Made by a program: the position numbers and the translations under genes. Under the pieces are notes generated by a model. That model was not told the DNA's origin. It made no database searches and saw nothing but the letters and a program-made list of their open reading frames with translations. A stretch of DNA of 64,000 bases from Streptomyces sp. MMG1121 (GTDB taxonomy: Bacteria > Actinomycetota > Actinomycetes > Streptomycetales > Streptomycetaceae): positions 1 through 64,000 of the forward strand of contig NZ_LGDV01000175.1 in the NCBI RefSeq assembly GCF_001280015.1. Reading direction: 5' to 3'. Below, piece by piece: positions 7,990 to 16,362 of this stretch. The number at the start of each line of letters is the position of its first letter. The first letter of the stretch is position 1.

Positions 7990-8586
7990 ATGCCGCCGAG
8001 GGACCCCGCGCTCGCCCGGGACAAGGCACTCGACGCCGCGGAGGAGCTGTTCTACGCCCGGGGTATCCAGTCCGTTGGCATGGACGAACTGCGCGGCGCC
8101 TCCGGGCTGTCACTCAAGCGGCTCTACCAGCTGTTCCCGACCAAGGAGCAGCTCGTCGCGGGCTATCTGGCCCGGCGGGACGAGCACTGGCGCCGGCGCC
8201 TCGCCGAGCACGTCGCACGGCAGCGGGACCCGCGGGAGCGGATCCCGGCCGTGTTCGACTGGTTGGAGGAATGGTTCGGCGAGGACGACTTCCGCGGCTG
8301 CGCCTGGATCAACGCCTACGGCGAACTGGGCGCCACGTCGGCCCTGGTGACGGAGCAGGTGCGCGCCCACAAGGAGGCGTTCCGGAGCTGGCTCGCCGCG
8401 CTCGTGGACGCCGCCGGGCTGCCCGCCGCGCTGACCGGCCCCCTGTTCCTGCTGGCCGAGGGGGCCATGGTCACGGCGGGCATCACCGGGGACACACGGC
8501 CGGCGGCCGAGGCCCGCGAGGCGGCGCGGGTACTGGTGACGGCCGCCGGACCGGACGGGATCAGCCGACCGTCTCCGACACCTTGA
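7990..8586 (+). CDS. TetR family transcriptional regulator
   Basis: 198 residues from ATG 7990, preceded by AAGGAGCAG. The N-terminal helix-turn-helix (about residues 12-58; MDELRGASGLSLKRLYQLF) is typical of TetR. The C-terminal ligand domain contains the FRGCAWINAYGELG segment found in the YxaF/LmrA-like TetR group. The in-frame extension further upstream runs into the operators and lacks a ribosome site. Twin palindromes directly upstream suggest autorepression. Its last 26 bases overlap the convergent ferredoxin gene. Confidence 0.9.
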   Translation: MPPRDPALARDKALDAAEELFYARGIQSVGMDELRGASGLSLKRLYQLFPTKEQLVAGYLARRDEHWRRRLAEHVARQRDPRERIPAVFDWLEEWFGEDDFRGCAWINAYGELGATSALVTEQVRAHKEAFRSWLAALVDAAGLPAALTGPLFLLAEGAMVTAGITGDTRPAAEAREAARVLVTAAGPDGISRPSPTP

Positions 8587-8761
8587 TCGCGCCGACCGGA
8601 CAGGCGCGGGCCGCCTCCTTGACCATCGGGTCGCCCGCACCGTCCTCCCGGCCGGGGAGCAGGGTGCTGAAGCCGTCGTCGTCCTGGGTGAAGACACCCG
8701 GAGCGGTGAGGGCGCACTGCCCCGCGCCGATACAGACGTCCCTGTCGATCTCGATGTGCAT
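8561..8761 (-). CDS. 3Fe-4S ferredoxin, redox partner of the adjacent P450
   Basis: 66 residues with C10-x5-C16 and C54-P. The middle cysteine of a 4Fe-4S motif is replaced (CIGAGQC), which is the pattern of the [3Fe-4S] ferredoxins that feed electrons to Streptomyces P450s. It lies 12 bp downstream of the P450 stop codon in the same direction, so the two are surely cotranscribed. It overlaps the 3' end of the convergent TetR gene by 26 bp. S. coelicolor has a comparable pair (recalled as SCO0773/SCO0774). Confidence 0.93.
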   Translation of the reverse strand: MHIEIDRDVCIGAGQCALTAPGVFTQDDDGFSTLLPGREDGAGDPMVKEAARACPVGAIKVSETVG

Positions 8762-8773
8762 GAGCTGAGCCTC

Positions 8774-10003
8774 TTACCAGGTCACGGGGAGTTCCAGCAT
8801 CCCCTGGATCGTGTCGCCCCGCTTGAAGGGGATCTCCTCGGCCGGCACGGCCAGCCGGAGGCCGGGCAGCCGGGACAGCAGGCTGCCGAGGGCGACCTCC
8901 AGCTCGGCGCGGGCCAGGTTCTGTCCCAGACACTGGTGAATACCGAAGCCGAACGCCACGTGGTGGCGGGCGGAGCGGTGGAAGTCCAGGCGGTCGGGGT
9001 CCTCGAACTGGGCCGGGTCGCGGTTGATCACCGAGGTCGAGAAGAGCACACCCTCCCCGGCCCGGATCGTATGGCCGGCGATCTCGATGTCCTCCAGCGC
9101 CACCCGTTGCAGCCCCTCCGCGATGGAGAGCATCCGCATCAGCTCCTCGACAGCGGCGGGCAGCAGTGCCGGGTCGGCGCGCAGCTCGGCCAGCCGGTCG
9201 GGGTGCTGGAGCAGCGTGAACGTGCCCAGCGAGATCATGTTGGCGGTCGTCTCGTGGCCCGCGACCAGCAGGATGACGGCCAGGGAGACGAGTTCGGCAC
9301 GGTCCAGGGCGCCCTCGCGCAACTGGCGGTGGACGAGGCTGTCGAGGATGCCGTCGCCGGGCTCGGCCGCCTCCGCCTTGTCGTCGATCAGAGCGCCGAG
9401 GTACTCCTCCAGCCGCACGCGGGCGTCCTGGGTGACGGCGGCCGTCGGGCCGCGCAGCAGTCTGCGGGACTGCTCCTCGAAGAACTCGTGGTCGGCGTAC
9501 GGCACGCCGAGCAGGCCGCAGATCACGGTCGACGGCACGGGCAGCGCGAACGCGGAGACCAGTTCGGCGGGCGGTCCCTGGGCGATCATCGCGTCCAGCA
9601 GCTCGTCCACGACCCGCTGGATCCAGGGCCGCAGCTCGGTGGCGCGCTTGACGGTGAACGGCGGGATCATCATCCGCCGCTGCTGGTTGTGTTCGGGGTC
9701 GTCCATCCCGAGCAGGGCCACCCGACGGTCCCGGACGCCCTGGAAGCGTTCGGTGGGTACGGGGAAGTCGGGACGACGGCGGTCGGCGGACAGCCGGGGG
9801 TCGGCGAGCAGGGCGCGCGCGGTGGCGTGCGCCGTGACCGCCCAGACCTCGCGGCCGTCGAAGAGAGTGATGCGGGACAGGGCTCGCCCGTCGCGCAGCG
9901 GCTCGTATCCGACAGGGGGGTGGTAGGGGCAGGTGCGGTCCTGCGGGAAGGCGACGGGTTCGGCCGGGGTCGCCGGGACGGTGGTGTCCGTCAGTTCCGT
10001 CAT
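8774..10003 (-). CDS. Cytochrome P450, CYP105D-like
   Basis: 409 residues, normal for a soluble bacterial class I P450. The I-helix oxygen-binding motif is AGHETTANM. The heme loop FGFGIHQCLG places the ligand at C358. The K-helix ExxR-type sequence EELMRMLSIAEGLQR is present, as expected for the CYP105 family. Electrons would come from the 3Fe-4S ferredoxin encoded 12 bp downstream. CYP105 enzymes hydroxylate diverse xenobiotics and secondary metabolites; no biosynthetic genes are adjacent, so the substrate is open. The subfamily name is by resemblance to CYP105D5 from memory. Confidence 0.92.
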   Translation of the reverse strand: MTELTDTTVPATPAEPVAFPQDRTCPYHPPVGYEPLRDGRALSRITLFDGREVWAVTAHATARALLADPRLSADRRRPDFPVPTERFQGVRDRRVALLGMDDPEHNQQRRMMIPPFTVKRATELRPWIQRVVDELLDAMIAQGPPAELVSAFALPVPSTVICGLLGVPYADHEFFEEQSRRLLRGPTAAVTQDARVRLEEYLGALIDDKAEAAEPGDGILDSLVHRQLREGALDRAELVSLAVILLVAGHETTANMISLGTFTLLQHPDRLAELRADPALLPAAVEELMRMLSIAEGLQRVALEDIEIAGHTIRAGEGVLFSTSVINRDPAQFEDPDRLDFHRSARHHVAFGFGIHQCLGQNLARAELEVALGSLLSRLPGLRLAVPAEEIPFKRGDTIQGMLELPVTW

Positions 10004-10062
10004 GGAATACCTCGCAGACGAAGAAGTGCGTGGTGCCGATCTTCATTAGATGCCCGAGGCAC

Positions 10063-10206
10063 CTATAGGTCCACGCGAAGTTCGGCCACTTCGGTGATCC
10101 GTGGGATCTGGCCGAAGAAGAGGGGTGCGAGGGGCTGGAACCGGCCCGATCCGGCGGGACCGCGCCGCGGGCCACCGACGGTGGGTCGGCCCGGGTGGCC
10201 GGTCAT
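10063..10206 (-). CDS. Possible 47-residue protein upstream of the P450 gene
   Basis: ATG at 10206 preceded by TGGAG, ending at a TAG 60 bp before the P450 start. The C-terminal part (FQPLAPLFFGQIPRITEV) looks protein-like, while the first 20 residues are Gly/Pro/Arg-rich as in random high-GC frames. No family recognised. It could equally be leader sequence or a gene remnant. Confidence 0.22.
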   Translation of the reverse strand: MTGHPGRPTVGGPRRGPAGSGRFQPLAPLFFGQIPRITEVAELRVDL

Positions 10207-10250
10207 GACTCCAGAGTACGACTCCGCTCCGGCGTGAAGGCGCGGGCAAC

Positions 10251-10653
10251 TCAGAGGCTGTCCTCGTCCACGTGGTGTCGTACGACCAGGCCGTCCCGTA
10301 CGGCGAGGTGCGGGGCGAACCGGGCCCTGCAGGCGCGTCCCGTGGGTGCCGCCGTCCGCCGGCCGACGCCGAGGAGCACCGCGTCCTCGCCGTCGGCCGG
10401 GATCCGCTCGACGCTCGCGCCCACCCGCTCCGGGCCGTGGTGGGCGGCCGGTTCCCGGTAGTGGGCGGCGGCGTCGGCGCGGGTGGCGGTGCCGGAGCCA
10501 TGGGACGCCGGGGCGGTTGTGCTCGTCTTCCGGCCGGTCCAGCCGCCGGTCGCAGCCCTGTGCGTACGGCTCGGCGATCCGCTCCGGGTCGCCGGCGGTG
10601 ATCCCGCGGAGCGGCTGTGCAACGACGGAGCGGGTCGTGTGGGTGACGGACAC
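10251..10653 (-). pseudogene. Frameshifted SnoaL/NTF2-like (ketosteroid-isomerase fold) gene
   Basis: A GTG at 10653 with a GGGGAGGAG ribosome site opens a frame reading TTRSVVAQPLRGITAGDPER and on to WLRHRH (about 10490). The family-like sequence then continues in another frame as TRADAAAHYREPAAHHGPE to LVVRHHVDEDSL and a stop at 10251. Joined, they make a protein of about 130 residues resembling Streptomyces SnoaL-like proteins. The break corresponds to loss of two bases or gain of one. Several positions that are hydrophobic or aromatic in the family as I recall it are Pro, Gly or Arg here (PEDE preceded by RLDR rather than RLDW), suggesting real decay and not a sequencing slip. Confidence 0.6.
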
Positions 10654-10862
10654 GGGTGTACTCCTCCCCGACCGGTGCGTGACCGGGGCGGTGCGTGACC
10701 GGGGCGTGGTGACCACGGTGCCGTCGGGTGGCGGTGGAGTGCGATGACCTGTGAGGCAAGGGCCGTCCGGGGGAAGGAATCCGCGGTACGGATGATCCGT
10801 GCGGCCGCCGGTGTTGGATCCGGTGGCAGACAGACGTTGGACCGACGAAGGGGACGGATCCC

Positions 10863-11312
10863 ATGCCTCTCGAGGGTGAGTACGAGCCCAGCCCGGCGCA
10901 GTGGGTGCGCGAGCAGGTCGAGCTGTACGAGAGCTCCGGCGGGACGAAGGGCACCACGCTGATGGACACCGGGATGCCGGTGATCCTCCTGACGACCCGG
11001 GGCGCGAAGAGCGGGAAGATCCGCAAGACGCCGTTGATGCGGGTGGAGCACGACGGGGCGTACGCGGTGGTCGCCTCACAGGGCGGCGCGCCCAAGCACC
11101 CCGTCTGGTACTTCAACATCACGTCCGATCCGCACGTCGAGCTGCAGGACGGGCCGGTCAGGCAGGACATGCGGGCCCGTGAGGTCACCGGCGAGGAGAA
11201 GGCCCGCTGGTGGGAGCGGGCCGTGGCCGCGTACCCGCCGTACGCCGACTACCAGCAGAAGACCTCGCGTGAGATCCCGGTCTTCGTGCTGGAGCCCTTC
11301 GACGAGAGCTGA
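10863..11312 (+). CDS. Deazaflavin (F420)-dependent nitroreductase/quinone-reductase family protein
   Basis: 149 residues, the full length of the DDN family (split beta-barrel). Family hallmarks are [40 protein letters not shown], and a C-terminal [20 protein letters not shown]. Such proteins use F420H2 to reduce quinones or activated alkenes. ATG start at 10863 preceded by AAGGGGACGGATCCC. It is a single-gene unit followed by a strong hairpin at 11395. The 209 bp upstream carry no other gene. Confidence 0.92.
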   Translation: MPLEGEYEPSPAQWVREQVELYESSGGTKGTTLMDTGMPVILLTTRGAKSGKIRKTPLMRVEHDGAYAVVASQGGAPKHPVWYFNITSDPHVELQDGPVRQDMRAREVTGEEKARWWERAVAAYPPYADYQQKTSREIPVFVLEPFDES

Positions 11313-11394
11313 TTCGCGCCGGGCACCGGCGGAATTCAGAAAAATCCACGTCGGACACGTGTGAACCCGTTTCCGGGCGGGCACCCGTGCCACA

Positions 11395-11427
11395 GGCCCC
11401 GCCGCGTTCCCCCGTCGCGGCGGGGCC
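11395..11427. terminator. Intrinsic-type hairpin after the F420-dependent reductase gene
   Basis: 12-bp perfect stem GGCCCCGCCGCG / CGCGGCGGGGCC with a 9-base loop, 80 bp after the stop codon. Because it lies inside the longest open frame of the following gene, it argues that the DUF4235 gene starts downstream of it. Confidence 0.75.
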
Positions 11428-11495
11428 CCTTGGCGAACGGGTGGCCCCGAAGGGCGGCCCGCTGGGCGGGTGGCCCGGCGAGGAAGAAGTCCCCC

Positions 11496-11798
11496 CTGGC
11501 CAAGAACAAGAAGAAGCTGCCCTTCGTCTACCAGCCCATCGGCCTCGCGCTCAGCTGGGTGAGCGGCGCCGTGGCCGGTCTCGCCTTCCACCAGGCGTGG
11601 AAGGCGTTCCGGCACGAGGACGTCGCGCCCGACGCCCTGGACCAGGACCGCGGCTGGGGCGAGATCCTGCTGGCCGCGGCGGTGCAGGGCGCGATCTTCG
11701 CTGTGGTGCGCAGCGCCGTGGACCGTACGGGCGCGAAGGCCATCGCGCGGTCCACGGGGGTGTGGCCGGTGGCCGGCGAGGGGGCGGGACGGGGGTGA
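11496..11798 (+). CDS. DUF4235 membrane protein
   Basis: About 100 residues. The core begins AKNKKKLPFVYQPIGLALSW, has two hydrophobic segments (SWVSGAVAGLAF and ILLAAAVQGAIFAVVRSAV), and ends soon after TGVWPV, matching the small DUF4235 family of actinobacterial membrane proteins. The frame is open from a GTG at 11361, but a 12-bp terminator hairpin lies within that extension. The only start with a good ribosome site (GAGGAAG) next to the family N-terminus is a CTG at 11496; TTG 11430 is the alternative. Function unknown. Confidence 0.75.
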   Translation: MAKNKKKLPFVYQPIGLALSWVSGAVAGLAFHQAWKAFRHEDVAPDALDQDRGWGEILLAAAVQGAIFAVVRSAVDRTGAKAIARSTGVWPVAGEGAGRG

Positions 11799-11830
11799 GC
11801 CCGCGCGGCAGCCGCACCTCGGCACAGCCC

Positions 11831-11847
11831 GCGCCCCTACGGGGCGC
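11831..11847. terminator. Hairpin between convergent genes
   Basis: GCGCCCC-TAC-GGGGCGC, a 7-bp perfect stem with a 3-base loop that overlaps the stop codon of the leftward PNPOx-fold gene and lies 33 bp after the DUF4235 stop. Confidence 0.55.
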
Positions 11848-12301
11848 TGATCCACTCCCCGTCCCTCATCAGCTCCCGCCCCTCCAGCTCGTTCGCCTCG
11901 CGCCAGGCCTGGACGCGTCGCGGCAGGATTCTGAAGTAGAGGTAGCGGGTGGCGAGTTGGCGGGGGTCGAAGCCCGTCTTGCCGGCGAAGACCTCCGCGT
12001 CCTCCTCGGGGAGGTCCTGCGGGGTCACCGCCTGGGCGGTGCCCTCGATCATGACGACGTCCCGGGTCGGGCCGAGGCCGAGGCGGGCCCGGCCGGTGGC
12101 CACGAGATTGCGGCCGGTGGGGCTCCCGGCCGGGGTGGCGATCAGCAAAGTGGCGCCGTCCCACACGAAGGACAGCGGCACGAGATGGGGAGCGCCGGCG
12201 TCGGGGGCGGCGCTGGCCACCCAGACGTCGACGTCGTGCTCCAGCCGGTGCAGGGTGTCCTTCGTGCGCTCCGCGGCGGTGCGGGCGGGCGGTGGGGTCA
12301 T
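11837..12301 (-). CDS. Pyridoxamine 5'-phosphate oxidase-fold (FMN/F420-binding) protein
   Basis: 154 residues of split beta-barrel type: VDVWVASAAPDAGAPHLVPLSFVWDGATLLIATP, then NLVATGRARLGLGPTRDVVMIEGTA, the stretch that lines the flavin phosphate site in this family, and a C-terminal RVQAWREANE segment. Related actinobacterial proteins bind FMN or F420. No partner gene gives the substrate. ATG start at 12301; 44 bp downstream of the TetR gene in the same direction, so possibly cotranscribed with it. Confidence 0.85.
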   Translation of the reverse strand: MTPPPARTAAERTKDTLHRLEHDVDVWVASAAPDAGAPHLVPLSFVWDGATLLIATPAGSPTGRNLVATGRARLGLGPTRDVVMIEGTAQAVTPQDLPEEDAEVFAGKTGFDPRQLATRYLYFRILPRRVQAWREANELEGRELMRDGEWISAP

Positions 12302-12345
12302 CGCGTACGGCCTCCTCGGGATACGGATCCCGTCCAGTGTGACCG

Positions 12346-13065
12346 TCAGCCGACCCCGTCCGCACGGAATTGATCAAGGCGTGTCCGCGCGGCCGTCAGG
12401 AGCAGGTCGAGGGCGGCCGGGTAGGAACTGGCGCGCATGGTGGACACCAGATGGCGGGAGGTGGCCGCGATGTGCGGATGGGTGCCGGCGGGCAGCCGGC
12501 CGTAGGTGCCGCGCCACACCTCCGCCTCGGCCTCGCGCGCGGGCCGGGGCAGGGACGTGCCCGCCGAGTCCAGGGCGCCGAAGGCGAGGGCCTGGTCGAT
12601 GAACGCGTGGTAGATCCGCGCCGCCTCCGGGTCCGGGAACCCGGCCTCCCGCAGCACCCCGAGACCGGCCTCCACGGCCTGGATCTCGTGCGCCCGGCCG
12701 GTGACGCGATGGGCGCTGAGCATGGCGGCCCGGGGGTGCGCGAGGGCGCCGGCGTGCATCCGCAGACCGAGTTCGCGCAGGTCGGCCAGCCAGTCCCCGG
12801 TCGGCCGCCAGGAGCGCAGGGTGCGGCCGATCAGTTCGTCGGCGACGGCCAGCATCAGATCGTCGGTGTGCCGGAAGTACCGGTACAGCGAGCTGGGATC
12901 GGCTCCCAGGGCCCGGCCGAGGCGGCGCACGGACAGGGCGTCGGCGCCGTGCTCCTCGATCAGCCGCAGCGCGGTGGCGACGATCAGCTCCTCGGACAGG
13001 ACGACACCCTGCTTGGTGGGGCGCCGGCGCTGCCGGTCGGCGGCCGGTACGACGCGTTCGCTCAT
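12346..13065 (-). CDS. TetR family regulator with tetracycline-repressor-like C-terminal domain
   Basis: 239 residues. An N-terminal extension of basic residues (ADRQRRRPTKQG) precedes a TetR helix-turn-helix (ALSVRRLGRALGADPSSLYRYF, about 42-64). The longer C-terminal domain with ALAHPRAAMLSAHRVTGRAHE fits the TetR_C_1 (TetR/Pip) class. It is divergent from the amino-acid permease gene at 13191, and an imperfect operator-like repeat lies between them, so the permease plus amidohydrolase pair is its probable target. Confidence 0.88.
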   Translation of the reverse strand: MSERVVPAADRQRRRPTKQGVVLSEELIVATALRLIEEHGADALSVRRLGRALGADPSSLYRYFRHTDDLMLAVADELIGRTLRSWRPTGDWLADLRELGLRMHAGALAHPRAAMLSAHRVTGRAHEIQAVEAGLGVLREAGFPDPEAARIYHAFIDQALAFGALDSAGTSLPRPAREAEAEVWRGTYGRLPAGTHPHIAATSRHLVSTMRASSYPAALDLLLTAARTRLDQFRADGVG

Positions 13066-13099
13066 GGCGGTCCTCCCTCGGACGTGCCCGGCACCTTAT

Positions 13100-13114
13100 G
13101 ACAACACCGTTGAC
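13100..13114. promoter_or_regulatory. TetR-type operator candidate
   Basis: GACAAC-ACC-GTTGAC: a 15-bp imperfect palindrome (5 of 6 arm bases pair), 35 bp upstream of the TetR start and 77 bp upstream of the permease start. The size and the AACACCGTT core resemble common TetR operators. Confidence 0.4.
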
Positions 13115-13190
13115 CTGTGAAGTGCACGGGCGGTTTCATCTGCGGTCACCGGGGCCGACCAGGCCCCCCGGTGCGAGCGGAGAGCCGGCG

Positions 13191-14693
13191 ATGAGCGAGA
13201 CCCCCTTCGGTGTGGATCCCCCCGCGCAGCCCGAGCTGCGCAAGTCCCTGAGTGTGCGGGACGGCGTCGCCGTGGCCGCGTCCAGCACGGCCGCGACCAC
13301 GAGCATCGGCATCGGTCTCGGGGTGACGGCCGGGGTCGTAGGCCTGCATCTGCCGGCGATCATGCTGCTGGCGTTCCTGCCGGTGCTCGGCATCGCGGGC
13401 GCCTACTCCCGGCTCAACCGGGTGGAGCCGAACGCGGGCAACGGCTACGTGTGGGTGGGCCGTTCGCTCGGCCCCTGGCTCGGCTTCACGGTCGGCTGGG
13501 TCAACTGCGTGGCGAGCGTCGCCTTCCTCGCCTACACCACCGCGGTCACCGGCTCGGCGCTGCTCCAGCTGGCCGGGGAGGCGGGGGTGCACCGGATCGG
13601 CTCGCTCGCGCTCGATCCGGGCTCGACGGCGCAGACGACGGCGCTGGGCATCGTGGTGCTGGTCGCCGTCACCCTGACCGCCGTGACCGGCGTACGGACG
13701 GCGGCCCGGCTGCAGACCGGGCTGCTGGCCTTCGAGTACGCCGTCCTGCTCGCGTTCTGCGGCTACGGCATCGCCATGGGCCCGCACCCGTTCCGGCTCG
13801 CCTGGTTCGACCCCTTCGCGATCCCCTCCGCGTCCGCCCTGGCGCAGGGGCTGCTGCTGTCGGTGTTCTGCTACTGGGGGTTCGAGGCCGCGTTCACCGT
13901 CAACGAGGAGGTGCGCGACCCGCGCGACGCCTCGCGGGCCGGGACGATCACCCTGGTGACCATGCTCGGGGTGTTCCTGCTGGGCTCCGTCGCCTTCCAA
14001 CGGGTGCTGTCCGAACCGGAGTTGGCCGATCATGGCGCGCAGGGGCTGGCGTACTTCGGGGACCGGCTGGCGAGTCAGCCGTGGGCCGTGCTGCCGCTGG
14101 TGGCGCTGATGTTCTCGGCGGTGGCCTCGCTCCAGGCGGGGGTCATCCCGACGGCCCGCGGGATGTTCGCGATGAGCCGGGACCGTACCCTCGGGCCGGT
14201 GTGGTCCAAGGTCAGCCCCCGGTACGGGACACCGGCCGCCGGGACGCTGCTGATCGGGGCGCTGTCCGTGGCGGTGGCGGTGCTCTCCCTGGTGATCCCG
14301 CGCCTGTCCGACATGATCACGGCGACGGTGAACGCGGTCGGGATCGTCGTCTCGCTGTCGTACGCGCTGACCGCGCTCGCCGCCGCCGTGCGCTTCCGTT
14401 CCGCGCTGCGCGAGGACTGGCGGCTGGGCGTGCGGGCGGTGGTGCTGCCCACGCTGAGCGCGGCCGCGCTGCTCGGGCTCGGCGGGTATCTCGGCTGGTC
14501 CTTCTACAGCTCCGCCGACCATCTGGAGGTCAGCGCCGACAACGGCTGGTTCCTGCTGCTCATGCCGCTGCTGATGATCGCCTCCGGGTTCGTCGTGGCC
14601 GCGTGGGCGAAGTGGGTACGCAGGTCGCCGTACTTCCGCACCGGCGAGGGCACCGACGCCGACTCCCGCCAGCTGCTCTCCTCCCCCAACTGA
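13191..14693 (+). CDS. APC-superfamily amino-acid/polyamine permease
   Basis: 500 residues with about 12 hydrophobic segments. The first contains the APC glycine motif around TTSIGIGLGVTAGVVGLHLP, and EPNAGNGYVWVGRSLGPWLGF is the family sequence following TM2. A conserved acidic loop (VNEEVRDPRDASRAG) and the PTARGMFAMSRDRTLGP motif mark APC permeases. The start ATG at 13191 follows GAGAGCCGGCG. The amidohydrolase gene follows after 33 bp in the same direction, suggesting uptake of an N-acyl or amide compound that is then hydrolysed. The divergent TetR gene is the likely regulator. Confidence 0.92.
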   Translation: MSETPFGVDPPAQPELRKSLSVRDGVAVAASSTAATTSIGIGLGVTAGVVGLHLPAIMLLAFLPVLGIAGAYSRLNRVEPNAGNGYVWVGRSLGPWLGFTVGWVNCVASVAFLAYTTAVTGSALLQLAGEAGVHRIGSLALDPGSTAQTTALGIVVLVAVTLTAVTGVRTAARLQTGLLAFEYAVLLAFCGYGIAMGPHPFRLAWFDPFAIPSASALAQGLLLSVFCYWGFEAAFTVNEEVRDPRDASRAGTITLVTMLGVFLLGSVAFQRVLSEPELADHGAQGLAYFGDRLASQPWAVLPLVALMFSAVASLQAGVIPTARGMFAMSRDRTLGPVWSKVSPRYGTPAAGTLLIGALSVAVAVLSLVIPRLSDMITATVNAVGIVVSLSYALTALAAAVRFRSALREDWRLGVRAVVLPTLSAAALLGLGGYLGWSFYSSADHLEVSADNGWFLLLMPLLMIASGFVVAAWAKWVRRSPYFRTGEGTDADSRQLLSSPN

Positions 14694-14726
14694 CCCACCG
14701 AGAAAGCTGATTCCAGGAAAGGCATC

Positions 14727-16352
14727 ATGCACGCTGATCTCCTCTTCACGGGCGGCCCCGTCCTCACCCCGAAGGGCACGGCGGCGACCGCCGTGGCCGT
14801 CACGGGTGACCGGATCACCGCCGTCGGACACTCCGAGCTGCACGAGCTCGCCGGGCCGCGCACCGAGGTGGTGGACCTCGCCGGGCGGCTGCTGCTGCCG
14901 GGCTTCCAGGACGCGCACGTCCATCCGGTGCCGGCCGGGCTGGAGCTGAGCCAGTGCGATCTCACCGGCGCGAAGACGGCCGGGGAGTCCGTGGCCGCCG
15001 TACGCGCCTATGCGGACGCGCATCCCGACCGCACGTGGATCCTCGGCGGCGGCTGGTCGATGGAGGCGTTCGCGGGCGGAACGCCGACGAAGGAGCTGCT
15101 GGACGCGGCCGTACCGGACCGGCCGGTGTATCTGCCCAACCGGGACCACCACGGCGCCTGGGTCAACAGCCGGGCACTGGAACTGGCCGGTATCCGCCGG
15201 GACACGCCCGACCCGGCCGACGGGCGGATCGAGCGGGACGCCTCCGGTGAACCGAGCGGCACCCTGCAGGAGGGCGCGATGCAGCTGGTCGGCCGGCTGG
15301 CCCCGCCCGCCACCGCGGCCGACCGGCTGGCCGCGCTGCTGCACGCGCAGCGGCATCTGCACGCACTCGGCATCACCGCCTGGCAGGACGCGCTGGTCGG
15401 GGACTTCCTCGGCATGGACGACCCGGCGGTCGCGTACCGCACGGCCGCCCAGGAGGGGACGCTCACCGCACGGGTGCGCGGCGCGCTGTGGTGGGACCGG
15501 GAGCGCGGCGCCGAGCAGATCCCCGAACTCGTGGAGAAGCGACGCGAGTTGAGCGAGGGACGGTTCCGGGCGGGCTCGGTGAAGCTGATGCTGGACGGGG
15601 TCGCCGAGAACGGTACGGCCGCGCTGCTCGACCCCTATCTCGACACCTGCGGCTGCGCCACCGCCAATCGCGGCAAGAGCTTCATCGATCCGGCCCGGCT
15701 CCCCCAGTACGTCAGCGAGCTGGACGCGCTCGGCTTCCAGTGTCACTTCCACGCGCTGGGCGACCGGGCCGTACGTGACGCGCTGGACGCGGTCGAGGCG
15801 GCGCGGGCCGCGAACGGGCCGAGCGACACCCGGCCGCATCTCGCACACCTCCAGGTCGTGCACCCGGACGACGTGCCGCGGTTCGCGCGGCTCGGCGCGA
15901 CCGCGAACATCCAGCCGCTGTGGGCCGCGCACGAGCCGCAGATGGACGAGCTGACGATCCCGTTCCTCGGCGCCGAACGGGCCGCCCGGCAGTACCCGTT
16001 CGGGGCCCTGCTGCGCTCCGGGGCGCGCCTCGCGGCGGGCAGCGACTGGCCGGTGAGCAGCCCCGATCCGCTCCAGGGGATCCATGTCGCGGTGAACCGG
16101 GTCGAGCCCGGGGGCGACGGACCGGTCTTCCTGCCCGGGGAGCGGCTGGATCTGGCGGACGCGCTGACGGCGTACACGGCCGGGTCGGCATATGTGAACC
16201 ATCTGGACGACACCGGCCGGGTGGCCGTCGGGGCGCTCGCCGATCTGGTGGTGCTGGACCGGGATCCGTTCGCCGGTCCGCCGGAGGCGCTGGCCGACAC
16301 GTCCGTGGCGCTCACCTACGTCGGCGGGCAGCGGGTGTACGCGGCGCGGTGA
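14727..16352 (+). CDS. YtcJ-type metal-dependent amidohydrolase
   Basis: 541 residues, full-length for the YtcJ/amidohydrolase_3 family. It has an N-terminal beta-sandwich, then the metal motif H-x-H in FQDAHVHPVPAG, a long TIM barrel, further ligands in FHALGDRAVRDAL and HLQVVHPDD, and the Asp loop SDWPVSSPDPL. The C-terminal beta-sandwich closes with GALADLVVLDRDPF. These enzymes hydrolyse amides, imides or formamides of unknown identity. An ATG preceded by CAGGAAAGGCATC gives the start. Probably an operon with the permease gene 33 bp upstream. Confidence 0.92.
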   Translation: MHADLLFTGGPVLTPKGTAATAVAVTGDRITAVGHSELHELAGPRTEVVDLAGRLLLPGFQDAHVHPVPAGLELSQCDLTGAKTAGESVAAVRAYADAHPDRTWILGGGWSMEAFAGGTPTKELLDAAVPDRPVYLPNRDHHGAWVNSRALELAGIRRDTPDPADGRIERDASGEPSGTLQEGAMQLVGRLAPPATAADRLAALLHAQRHLHALGITAWQDALVGDFLGMDDPAVAYRTAAQEGTLTARVRGALWWDRERGAEQIPELVEKRRELSEGRFRAGSVKLMLDGVAENGTAALLDPYLDTCGCATANRGKSFIDPARLPQYVSELDALGFQCHFHALGDRAVRDALDAVEAARAANGPSDTRPHLAHLQVVHPDDVPRFARLGATANIQPLWAAHEPQMDELTIPFLGAERAARQYPFGALLRSGARLAAGSDWPVSSPDPLQGIHVAVNRVEPGGDGPVFLPGERLDLADALTAYTAGSAYVNHLDDTGRVAVGALADLVVLDRDPFAGPPEALADTSVALTYVGGQRVYAAR

Positions 16353-16362
16353 GCGCGCCGGC

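Noticed and set aside
10195..11188. Several overlapping frames on both strands around 10.2-11.2 kb
   Set aside because: Only the SnoaL-like remnant and, weakly, the 47-codon frame show protein character; the rest are shadows.
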